A stretch of DNA of 6,546 nt from an uncultured Desulfobulbaceae bacterium (GCA_945787305.1 CALZIH010000167.1:1-6546); one strand, 5' to 3'. Positions 1 through 4,562 are shown, numbered from the stretch's first letter. Program-made: numbers and translations. Notes: generated from the letters alone by a model not told the origin.

Positions 1-209
1 AATCGCACGCCCTCAACCACCTCGGCAACACCAAAAGCGGCGGCCCCGCATTCGGCAAAGATACGGGCGCATTCTTCCATCCCATGTCCGTAGCCATCGG
101 CCTTAACCAGTGCCATAACAGCAACACCATGGGCATGCTGCCGACATAGCATGAAGTTATTACGCAGGGCGGATCGACTCACCTCTACCTTGTTCAGTGA
201 TTCAATCAT
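1..209 (-). CDS. alr: Alanine racemase, N-terminal part (cut by window edge)
   Basis: This is the first 69 codons of a gene that continues past base 1. Alanine racemase is a cytoplasmic PLP enzyme that interconverts L- and D-alanine and supplies D-Ala for peptidoglycan. The translation starts MIESLNKVEVSRSALRNN and contains LVKADGYGHG at residues 34-43, the family's PLP-lysine motif; K36 would form the Schiff base with the cofactor. The following AFGVAEVVEGV stretch fits the first strands of the Alr barrel. The ATG at 209-207 lies inside the last codons of the upstream membrane-protein gene, giving an 8-base overlap. No strong Shine-Dalgarno is visible, so translation is probably coupled. The C-terminal domain and the catalytic tyrosine lie outside the window. 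The only realistic alternative is another member of the same fold (YggS-like), but the KADGYGHG motif favours Alr. Confidence 0.93.
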   Translation of the reverse strand, partial: MIESLNKVEVSRSALRNNFMLCRQHAHGVAVMALVKADGYGHGMEECARIFAECGAAAFGVAEVVEGVR

Positions 210-642
210 TATGTATCCATTGCCACCAGGCAAGCCAGCCGTGACGACTTGAAAACAGCAAGGCCCAACCAATAGCCATGTATAGCGTACCAATCACCAT
301 ACCCGGCTCAATCAGCATACGCATGCCGATACCGAAGAGCATCATCAAGGCAACGAGTAACCAGGTTTTCCAGGAATAGACCGCGCCTATGCAGGTAATA
401 TCATCAAACTCCTTGATTCGACGAATTGAGCGAACAGCTGTCTTATCCAGGATAAAAATCGATTTCAAGGTACCGAGCATTACTGCCGGCAAGATAAGAA
501 ATCGGGGGAGACCGGAACCAAACCAACCCCACCCCCTGATCATTAACAGGATACCTATTGAGCTCCAGAGCAAGGGCGCTAGAAACAGGTGAGCGGAGCG
601 TCGTGCTCCTGGCTTTATTCGCTGAACACCTCTCTGCTTCAT
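202..642 (-). CDS. Four-helix integral membrane protein, unknown function
   Basis: This 146-residue protein has no name I recognise. Four hydrophobic segments are visible at about residues 19-38, 46-65, 93-111 and 114-132. A basic N-terminus (KQRGVQRIKPGARR) suggests a cytoplasmic start by the positive-inside rule. The cytoplasmic loop between helices 2 and 3 is charged (LDKTAVRSIRRIKEFDD), which resembles a partner-binding segment more than a transporter pore. The protein ends in a Trp-rich tail (GWLAWWQWIHND). No catalytic or metal motif is evident. The stop codon TGA (204-202) falls just after the alr start, so the two genes are overlapped and probably co-translated. A link to cell-wall or envelope function through Alr is only a guess from position. 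The start at 642 has only a weak upstream AGGG. The gene lies 3' of a terminator-like hairpin, so it may have its own short promoter or depend on readthrough. Confidence 0.82.
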   Translation of the reverse strand: MKQRGVQRIKPGARRSAHLFLAPLLWSSIGILLMIRGWGWFGSGLPRFLILPAVMLGTLKSIFILDKTAVRSIRRIKEFDDITCIGAVYSWKTWLLVALMMLFGIGMRMLIEPGMVIGTLYMAIGWALLFSSRHGWLAWWQWIHND

Positions 643-680
643 AGATAAATCAACGCCCTACCCGTTCCCTTAAAACGACA

Positions 681-710
681 TAAGCCCACCCCCGCATGGG
701 GATGGGCTTA
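681..710 (-). terminator. Rho-independent terminator-like hairpin after the ferredoxin gene
   Basis: The arms at 681-693 and 698-710 pair over 12 of 13 positions with one mismatch (689/702) around a four-base loop, and the stem is GC-rich. Read on the minus strand, the hairpin is followed by TGTCGTTTTAAGG, which has only a four-base T tract. It begins 28 bases after the ferredoxin stop and ends about 38 bases before the membrane-protein start, so it would separate the one-gene ferredoxin unit from the membrane protein-alr pair. The short T tract suggests some readthrough. Confidence 0.7.
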
Positions 711-738
711 CTGTCAGCCAACTGAAGGGTAAAAAGAA

Positions 739-924
739 TTACACTTCGGTGACGGTGATGACACCCTCAGGGCAAACTTCAACGCAGGTCTCACAACCCA
801 GGCACTCATCTGCCTCTACGGGCTCAGCTTTGCCGTCAACCATTTCAAAAACCTGAGCAGGGCAGGCGCCTACACACTCCTCATCGCCGACACAATTGTC
901 TTTATCAACAACGATTTCCCACAT
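739..924 (-). CDS. Small 7-cysteine (7Fe/8Fe-type) ferredoxin with Asp in cluster I
   Basis: This is a 61-residue cytoplasmic ferredoxin that carries low-potential electrons. The second motif is a complete C41-x2-C44-x2-C47-x3-C51-P set for a [4Fe-4S] cluster. The first motif is C11-x2-D14-x2-C17-x3-C21-P: the usual second cysteine is Asp14. From family knowledge, this Cys-to-Asp pattern occurs in D. africanus ferredoxin III, which this sequence resembles along its whole length, and in Pyrococcus furiosus ferredoxin. There, cluster I converts between [3Fe-4S] and [4Fe-4S]. I chose the start at 924 because GGAGG (937-933) sits 8 bases upstream and the product has normal family length. An in-frame ATG at 1005 lacks a Shine-Dalgarno. 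The gene is divergent from the AOR operon, so it is a plausible redox partner for AOR. Confidence 0.93.
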   Translation of the reverse strand: MWEIVVDKDNCVGDEECVGACPAQVFEMVDGKAEPVEADECLGCETCVEVCPEGVITVTEV

Positions 925-961
925 GGACTTAACCTCCAAGAAAAGATAAAAAAATAAAAAG

Positions 962-970
962 AGTATAACA
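962..970 (-). promoter_or_regulatory. Probable extended -10 promoter of the ferredoxin gene
   Basis: Read on the minus strand, the sequence is TGTTATACT, an extended -10 (TGn) followed by TATACT, which matches the TATAAT consensus at five of six positions. No good -35 lies 17 bases upstream (TCGCAG at 990-985), as is common for extended -10 promoters. Transcription would start near 955 and give a leader of about 30 bases. A second, weaker option is TTGACA at 1051-1046 with TAGAGG 17 bases later (1028-1023). Confidence 0.45.
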
Positions 971-982
971 ACCTTTTTCAGG

Positions 983-1015
983 CCCTGCGACATCTGATTT
1001 TTCATCCGCGCAGGG
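983..1015. repeat. 7-base inverted repeat CCCTGCG / CGCAGGG upstream of the ferredoxin promoter
   Basis: The perfect arms lie at 983-989 and 1009-1015, separated by 19 bases. The left arm falls where a -35 element would be for the ferredoxin's extended -10. This could be a looped or two-site operator. If the farther TTGACA promoter is used, it would instead form a hairpin in the RNA leader, followed by a long T-rich tract. The sequence cannot separate these options. Confidence 0.35.
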
Positions 1016-1164
1016 TGAGTTCCCTCTACCGAAAGCTCAGGGGTTTGTCAAGATAAAAAGGCAGATGAAACATCCAACCGCTGTGGACAGTTAACCGCCT
1101 GATGAATAGACAAAAATACCACTGTTTCAAATAAACGTCGTAAAAGTCAAAAGAAAAAAATATA

Positions 1165-1194
1165 TTGACCATCTAGCTGTTAACAGAATATCAT
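1165..1194 (+). promoter_or_regulatory. Probable sigma-70-type promoter of the AOR operon
   Basis: TTGACC at 1165-1170 matches the -35 consensus at five of six positions. TATCAT at 1189-1194 matches the -10 consensus at five of six, and the spacer is 18 bases. An A-rich tract (1151-1164) sits just upstream, like an UP element. Transcription would begin near 1201, leaving an untranslated leader of about 205 bases before the start at 1407. Confidence 0.55.
1177..1186. promoter_or_regulatory. Perfect palindrome CTGTTAACAG inside the promoter spacer
   Basis: This 10-base perfect palindrome lies between the -35 and -10 hexamers of the AOR-operon promoter. A dimeric regulator bound here would either block RNA polymerase or, if MerR-like, realign the hexamers. 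A related string, ACAGTTAAC, occurs at 1087-1095. The regulator is unknown. Confidence 0.35.
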
Positions 1195-1209
1195 TTTGAA
1201 CTATTCCAC

Positions 1210-1253
1210 AACCTAAGGGTGCCTTGAAAAATTAGGTTTTTCGTTCAAGGGCA
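1210..1253 (+). promoter_or_regulatory. Candidate H-type pseudoknot or switching hairpins in the AOR-operon leader
   Basis: Two perfect 7-base complementarities interleave. AACCTAA (1210-1216) pairs with TTAGGTT (1232-1238), and CCTTGAA (1222-1228) pairs with TTCAAGG (1244-1250). The second pairing extends by two base pairs (TG with CA at 1252-1253) past a bulged G1251. The order a-b-a'-b' is that of an H-type pseudoknot with connecting segments of 5, 3 and 5 bases; alternatively the two stems are mutually exclusive. The element starts within about 10 bases of the predicted transcription start. A short CGG-GTAGACT-CCG hairpin follows at 1258-1270. This is a riboswitch-like arrangement, but I cannot assign it to a known class by eye. 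The pterin-enzyme context makes the molybdenum/tungsten cofactor (Moco) RNA motif the first class to test. Confidence 0.45.
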
Positions 1254-1274
1254 GGTACGGGTAGACTCCGAAGC

Positions 1275-1327
1275 ATGCGAATAATTTTACCTCAGGCAGG
1301 ATATTCCCAGGATAAAATTTTAAGCAT
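1275..1327 (+). promoter_or_regulatory. Long hairpin in the AOR-operon leader
   Basis: The arms at 1275-1289 and 1313-1327 pair at 12 of 15 positions. After a bulged A1312, CCT (1290-1292) pairs with AGG (1309-1311), and GG-ATATT-CC (1299-1307) can close the tip. No U tract follows, so this is not a standard terminator. It lies between the candidate pseudoknot and the ribosome binding site of the first gene and may be part of the same RNA element. Confidence 0.4.
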
Positions 1328-1406
1328 AACGCCGAGATCGAGCGAAAATACAAGTATTCAAGGTAGCCGTAATTCAAAAAAGTGACATACACATAAGGAA
1401 CACAAC

Positions 1407-1757
1407 ATGCCTGCAAAAAAAGTAGCGGCTACAAACCGCCCAGCCGAAAAGGGTGAAATGGCCATGGTCGAAGGAATCCTTGAAGGCAGCCCCGACGGCG
1501 TCGGTGTTGCGGTTATCCGCCTGGACTGTGGTTGCCGGAAAATGGCAGCTATTGATAAAAATGGTGAGCCGGCCAGTAAAATAATCATGTACCGTGATCA
1601 GGCGGAGTCCATCTGTGCGCAGTGCAAAGAAGATAACGGTGATTTCATGCGAGTGACCGAGCAATTTATCAGCTGGTCCACACCCGAGCCCGACATCCAG
1701 ACCAAAAAAATGATTGAAGCCAAAGTCCTTGGAGTGCAGGAAGAGCAGTCCAATTAA
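1407..1757 (+). CDS. Four-cysteine small protein of unknown function, first gene of the AOR operon
   Basis: I do not recognise this 116-residue protein. AAGGA at 1395-1399 lies 7 bases before the ATG. The first 20 residues are basic and Ala-rich, but there is no hydrophobic signal peptide or membrane segment, so a cytoplasmic location is likely. Residues 20-40 look like a beta-hairpin (VEGILEG, then VGVAVIRL). These lead into C41-G-C43 and, 27 residues later, C70-A-Q-C73. The C-x-C plus C-x2-C arrangement looks like a zinc-ribbon-like or other structural metal site, which is inference only. The C-terminal third is charged and probably helical. The gap to AOR is 38 bases and has its own strong Shine-Dalgarno, so the two genes are almost certainly co-transcribed. 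Position suggests a dedicated AOR accessory factor or small subunit, but the sequence does not prove either. Confidence 0.85.
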   Translation: MPAKKVAATNRPAEKGEMAMVEGILEGSPDGVGVAVIRLDCGCRKMAAIDKNGEPASKIIMYRDQAESICAQCKEDNGDFMRVTEQFISWSTPEPDIQTKKMIEAKVLGVQEEQSN

Positions 1758-1795
1758 CCATCTTCAACCCCATAAAAAAATAGAGGAGACAGGCC

Positions 1796-3523
1796 ATGAC
1801 AGAGAAAATTTTCCGTGTCAACATGTCCACATTAAACGCTACCCTTGAGGAAGTTCCTGCCGATTGGATGGGACTAGGCGGTCGTGGCCTGACCTCGACC
1901 ATTGTCGCTGCTGAAGTTGAACCCACCTGTCATCCCCTTGGCAAAAGAAACAAGCTCGTTTTTGCCCCGGGCCTTCTTTCAGGCACCAATGCCGCCAATT
2001 CAGGACGCCTCTCCGTTGGGGCCAAGAGCCCCCTGACCGGAACCATTAAAGAGGCTAATTCCGGAGGAACAGCAGCACAGATGATGGCCAAAATCGGCTG
2101 CAAGGCACTGATCATTGAAGGACAGCCTGAAAACGACAACTGGTATAATATTGAGCTGTCTGATAACGGCATTACCGTCAACCAGGAAACCGAGCTCGTC
2201 GGCAAAGGCAACTTTGACGTCGTTGCCGGGGTACAGAGACGAACCGAGGACAAAAGCGGGATTATTACCATAGGACCTGCCGGAGAGATGAAGATGCTTG
2301 GCGCAAACATCTCGGTCAAGGATCCGGATTCTCATATTCGCTCAGGCGGTCGGGGTGGCCTTGGTGCCGTCATGGGTTCCAAGCAGGTAAAGTTGATTAC
2401 CATAAAACCCACCGATAAAAAGATAGAGATCGCCGATCCGGATGCATTCAAAGACGCCAACCGTACCTTTGCCAAGGCGCTGGTAGATAATCCCATCAGC
2501 CAGGCCCTGGCCACATACGGTACCAATGTACTGGTCAACATCATCAACGAGGCTGGAGGCCTGCCCACCCGCAACTTCACCTCCGGTCAGTTTGACGGTC
2601 ACGAAGAGATCTCCGGTGAAACCATGCACGACACCATTGTCCAACGTAAAGGAAAACCCAGACATAACTGTCATCCCGGTTGCGTCATCAACTGCTCCCA
2701 GATCTACAACGATGCGGAAAACAACTATAAAACCTCTGGTTTTGAATATGAATCCATCTGGGCAATGGGTGCCGACTGCTGCGTGGACAACCTCGATCAC
2801 ATAGCCGAGGCAGATCGTCTGATGGATGATATCGGCATCGATACCATTGAAACCTCTGTGGCCATGGGTGTTGCCATGGAAGGAGGCGTGCTTGAATTTG
2901 GCGACGGTGCCGGTATTTGTCAGATTCTGCGAGAAGATGTGGCCAAAGGAACTCCCCTTGGCCGGATCATCGGCAATGGTGCAGGATCAGTTGGCCGGGC
3001 CTTTGCAGTCACCCGGGTGCCGGTGGTAAAAAACCAGGCAATCCCTGCCTATGACCCCCGGGCAATCAAGGGCATTGGTATTACCTATGCTACATCAACC
3101 CAGGGCGCCGACCATACTATGGGCTACACCATTGCCACTAACATTCTCGGCGTCGGCGGCTCGCTTGATCCTTTGAGCCACGAGGGCCAGGTGGAACTCT
3201 CCCGTAATCTGCAGATTGCCACCGCAGCCATTGACTCCACAGGCATGTGTCTGTTCGTTGCCTTTGCCGCTCTTGACGATTCCACCTGCCTGCCGGCACT
3301 CATTGATATGATCAATGCCAGGTTCGGGATACACTTAACGGCCGACGATGTGACCAATCTGGGGATTCAAATATTGAAGACAGAGCGTGGCTTTAATGAG
3401 GCTGCCGGTTTTACCAACAAGGATGATCGTCTACCTGAATTCTTCAGTGATGAACCCATCGCACCGCATAACGTGGTCTGGGATATTTCCAACGAAGAAA
3501 TCGACACGTTCTGGAACTTTTAA
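1796..3523 (+). CDS. aor: Tungsten/molybdenum aldehyde:ferredoxin oxidoreductase (AOR family)
   Basis: AOR catalyses aldehyde + H2O + oxidised ferredoxin to carboxylate + reduced ferredoxin, reversibly, in the cytoplasm, using a bis-pterin W or Mo centre beside one [4Fe-4S] cluster. The 575 residues are close to full length for the family. The N-terminal domain shows GGRGL (28-32), SGRLSVGAKSPLTG and RSGGRGGLGAVMGSK (182-196). Cluster ligands would be C292, C296, C300 and, far downstream, C485 in DSTGMC. Pterin-binding signatures are DDIGID (344-349) and D480 of DSTGMC; DPRAIKGIGITYATS (420-434) is typical of the family. GAGGAG at 1783-1788 lies 7 bases before the ATG. The stop overlaps the moaD-like start by one base (TAATG). 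The protein is likely cytoplasmic with no Tat signal. Substrate and metal (W or Mo) cannot be read from the sequence. Confidence 0.95.
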   Translation: MTEKIFRVNMSTLNATLEEVPADWMGLGGRGLTSTIVAAEVEPTCHPLGKRNKLVFAPGLLSGTNAANSGRLSVGAKSPLTGTIKEANSGGTAAQMMAKIGCKALIIEGQPENDNWYNIELSDNGITVNQETELVGKGNFDVVAGVQRRTEDKSGIITIGPAGEMKMLGANISVKDPDSHIRSGGRGGLGAVMGSKQVKLITIKPTDKKIEIADPDAFKDANRTFAKALVDNPISQALATYGTNVLVNIINEAGGLPTRNFTSGQFDGHEEISGETMHDTIVQRKGKPRHNCHPGCVINCSQIYNDAENNYKTSGFEYESIWAMGADCCVDNLDHIAEADRLMDDIGIDTIETSVAMGVAMEGGVLEFGDGAGICQILREDVAKGTPLGRIIGNGAGSVGRAFAVTRVPVVKNQAIPAYDPRAIKGIGITYATSTQGADHTMGYTIATNILGVGGSLDPLSHEGQVELSRNLQIATAAIDSTGMCLFVAFAALDDSTCLPALIDMINARFGIHLTADDVTNLGIQILKTERGFNEAAGFTNKDDRLPEFFSDEPIAPHNVVWDISNEEIDTFWNF

Positions 3524-3765
3524 TGACAACTGAAAACGACATATCCGTCATGGTCAAGCTGTTTGCCTTTTTCAGGGATAATCGCTTCAAACAGCAGGAG
3601 CAACAGTTCCCCGCCGGCACCACCGTGCGCGAGATTATTCTTGCCCAGCACATAGACCCTGAAGAGGTCGGTGTAACCATGATCAACTCCCGCCACTGCA
3701 CCCTGGACCAAAAACCGGTCCAGGGTGACCAGATAGCAATCTTTCCGGTCATTGGAGGAGGATGA
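3523..3765 (+). CDS. MoaD/ThiS-family ubiquitin-like sulfur carrier
   Basis: This 80-residue cytoplasmic protein fits the beta-grasp sulfur-carrier family. It has an N-terminal strand (ISVMVKLFAFFRD), a helix introduced by GTTVREII, and the C-terminal signature GDQIAIFPVIGGG. In MoaD the C-terminal Gly-Gly is adenylated by a MoeB-like enzyme, converted to thiocarboxylate, and used by MoaE to build the dithiolene of molybdopterin, the ligand that AOR needs. Position directly after AOR, with the start overlapping the AOR stop by one base, supports a role in that cofactor's synthesis. The tail has three glycines where two are usual, but it still ends in the required Gly-Gly. The three GGA codons also form the next gene's ribosome binding site. 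A ThiS role is possible from sequence alone but less likely here. Confidence 0.88.
   Translation: MTTENDISVMVKLFAFFRDNRFKQQEQQFPAGTTVREIILAQHIDPEEVGVTMINSRHCTLDQKPVQGDQIAIFPVIGGG
3754..3761 (+). promoter_or_regulatory. Shine-Dalgarno GGAGGAGG embedded in the moaD-like glycine codons
   Basis: The last three Gly codons of the moaD-like gene read GGAGGAGGA. Its GGAGG core at 3757-3761 is 6 bases from GTG (3768), an optimal spacing, but directly abuts ATG (3762). This favours GTG 3768 as the start of the PilZ gene. Confidence 0.6.
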
Positions 3766-3767
3766 CA

Positions 3768-4172
3768 GTGGATAAAAAAGACAACGATGACCCACAAAAT
3801 CGTCGACGCGGTCACCGTGTCACTGTGCACGGAACGGTGGCAGAGGTTTATATTCCCGACAAGCGAGAAGGATTGAAAATAGTCCGGGACATGAGTCTTT
3901 ATGGTTTATATCTGTTTGGAGAAACCGAGGCCAAACTCTACGACCGCTGTTATCTCAAAGTAAGCGGACTCAAAGACGAACAGATAGAACTTACCATGAA
4001 AATTGTTCGGCTGGACAAAAAAGGCGTGGGATTTGAATATCTGGATGTCCCCTACAACACCTGTGAACTCCTGCGAACACTCATGCTCTACCGAGCAAAA
4101 GACCCTCTTGAGACAGCAGAACTGTTCATCGAATCCTGTGACAAGGAGAACAAACGGGACGACTTGGATTAA
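3768..4172 (+). CDS. PilZ-domain protein, putative c-di-GMP receptor
   Basis: This is a 134-residue protein from GTG 3768, or 136 from ATG 3762, which would overlap the moaD-like stop as ATGA. Both PilZ c-di-GMP signatures are present: RxxxR as RRGHR (R13-R17, GTG numbering) and DxSxxG as DMSLYG (D41, S43, G46). They are followed by beta-strands (LYLFGE, CYLKVSG, IELTMKIVRL) and a late GVGFEYLD typical of the PilZ barrel's end. A helical, charged C-terminal tail follows. No transmembrane or output domain is attached, so it is probably a stand-alone cytoplasmic effector that acts by binding a partner. It is translationally linked to the moaD-like gene, so it is part of the AOR operon. The target is unknown; AOR, its cofactor pathway or an unrelated process are all possible. 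Confidence 0.85.
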   Translation: MDKKDNDDPQNRRRGHRVTVHGTVAEVYIPDKREGLKIVRDMSLYGLYLFGETEAKLYDRCYLKVSGLKDEQIELTMKIVRLDKKGVGFEYLDVPYNTCELLRTLMLYRAKDPLETAELFIESCDKENKRDDLD

Positions 4173-4286
4173 ACCCAGCACCTTCATCTCAACAGCCATA
4201 TTCGACTGTGCCTGCTGACACTCCCCCTCATCCCCCCCTTTTCCCCACTACCAGTAGCTCGATAAATATTCCGCAACCCTCTAACC

Positions 4287-4324
4287 GGGAAAGCACAGGG
4301 CATTAGCCCGCAAGACGCTTTCCC
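4287..4324. repeat. Nested inverted repeat downstream of the AOR operon
   Basis: The outer arms GGGAAAGC (4287-4294) and GCTTTCCC (4317-4324) are perfect complements. Inside them GGGC (4298-4301) and GCCC (4306-4309) form a second stem around ATTA. The fold is stable on paper, but neither strand shows a T tract after it, so a Rho-independent terminator is not supported. It could be a 3'-end processing or stabilising structure, or a small RNA part. Confidence 0.4.
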
Positions 4325-4364
4325 CCTCCCCTGCATGCAAACGCCCTAAATCAATATCCCCTTG

Positions 4365-4439
4365 CCGGTGATGTCGTTAAGAGCGCCGAAAAAAGAACCG
4401 CCCGATAATGTGCATACTGTGCATGTTTACACCGGTGAT
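4365..4439 (+). repeat. Direct repeat CCGGTGAT, two copies
   Basis: Identical 8-mers lie at 4365-4372 and 4432-4439, bracketing the first TGTGCAT pair. They may be part of a regulator-binding region; two copies of an 8-mer are only weak evidence. Confidence 0.3.
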
Positions 4440-4519
4440 CCGCAATAAACCATAAAAAACACAATGTGCACTGTGTGCAACGGAAAAATAGCTGTGCAAA
4501 GTGCAAAAATCATTGTGCA
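4409..4519 (+). repeat. Cluster of TGTGCA boxes upstream of the hydrogenase operon
   Basis: There are six exact TGTGCA copies, all in the same orientation, starting at 4409, 4418, 4465, 4474, 4493 and 4514. Two pairs have exactly 9-base periodicity (4409/4418 and 4465/4474), and the last two are 21 bases apart. Near-copies follow: AGTGCA at 4500 and TGTGCT at 4589 and 4733. By chance well under one copy is expected in 111 bases. This looks like a multi-site binding array for a regulator that recognises direct repeats. The regulator is not identified. Confidence 0.55.
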
Positions 4520-4534
4520 AGAAGGCAAAAACTC

Positions 4535-4562
4535 TTGCTTCAGAAATCCATTTGGTTATAAA
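4535..4562 (+). promoter_or_regulatory. Possible promoter for the hydrogenase operon
   Basis: TTGCTT (4535-4540) and TATAAA (4557-4562) are separated by 16 bases. The -35 is weak (three matches), as expected of an activator-dependent promoter, and the TGTGCA boxes end 15 bases upstream of it. Transcription would start near 4569, giving a leader of about 215 bases. Confidence 0.3.

Larger units (their letters stand above)
925..1406. other. Divergent intergenic region between ferredoxin and the AOR operon
   Basis: This region of about 480 bases contains no convincing gene. The ferredoxin promoter and a 7-base inverted repeat lie at its left end. The AOR-operon promoter is near 1165-1194, and a structured transcribed leader occupies about 1201-1406. 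The stretch 1060-1160 is AT-rich, with a small CTGT/ACAG inverted repeat at 1081-1090, and I see nothing else in it that I can name. Confidence 0.6.

Noticed and set aside
925..1005. A 27-residue N-terminal extension of the ferredoxin from an ATG at 1005, including a hydrophobic stretch.
   Set aside because: There is no ribosome binding site at 1005, whereas GGAGG is well placed before 924. The hydrophobic residues come from an AT-rich leader, and the 61-residue form matches the family.
1201..1330. Direct assignment of the leader to the Moco (molybdenum/tungsten cofactor) riboswitch.
   Set aside because: The gene context fits, but I could not align the conserved core by eye, so I report only an unassigned structured leader and the test to run.
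1796..3523. Several long open frames antisense to or out of frame with AOR, MoaD, PilZ and hybO (for example 2342-2800 and 5690-6097 on the minus strand).
   Set aside because: They lie inside genes with clear family signatures and have unconvincing composition and no supporting ribosome sites. They are shadows of real coding sequence.
4176..4217. Imperfect hairpin CAGCA...TGCTG with inner ACAG/CTGT after the PilZ gene, as a terminator.
   Set aside because: The stems are short, separated by a large interior loop, and not followed by a T tract.
4365..4519. CRISPR array or transposon-end interpretation of the short repeats.
   Set aside because: The repeats are 6-8 bases, with irregular spacing and no spacers of uniform length, no long terminal inverted repeats and no transposase or cas gene.
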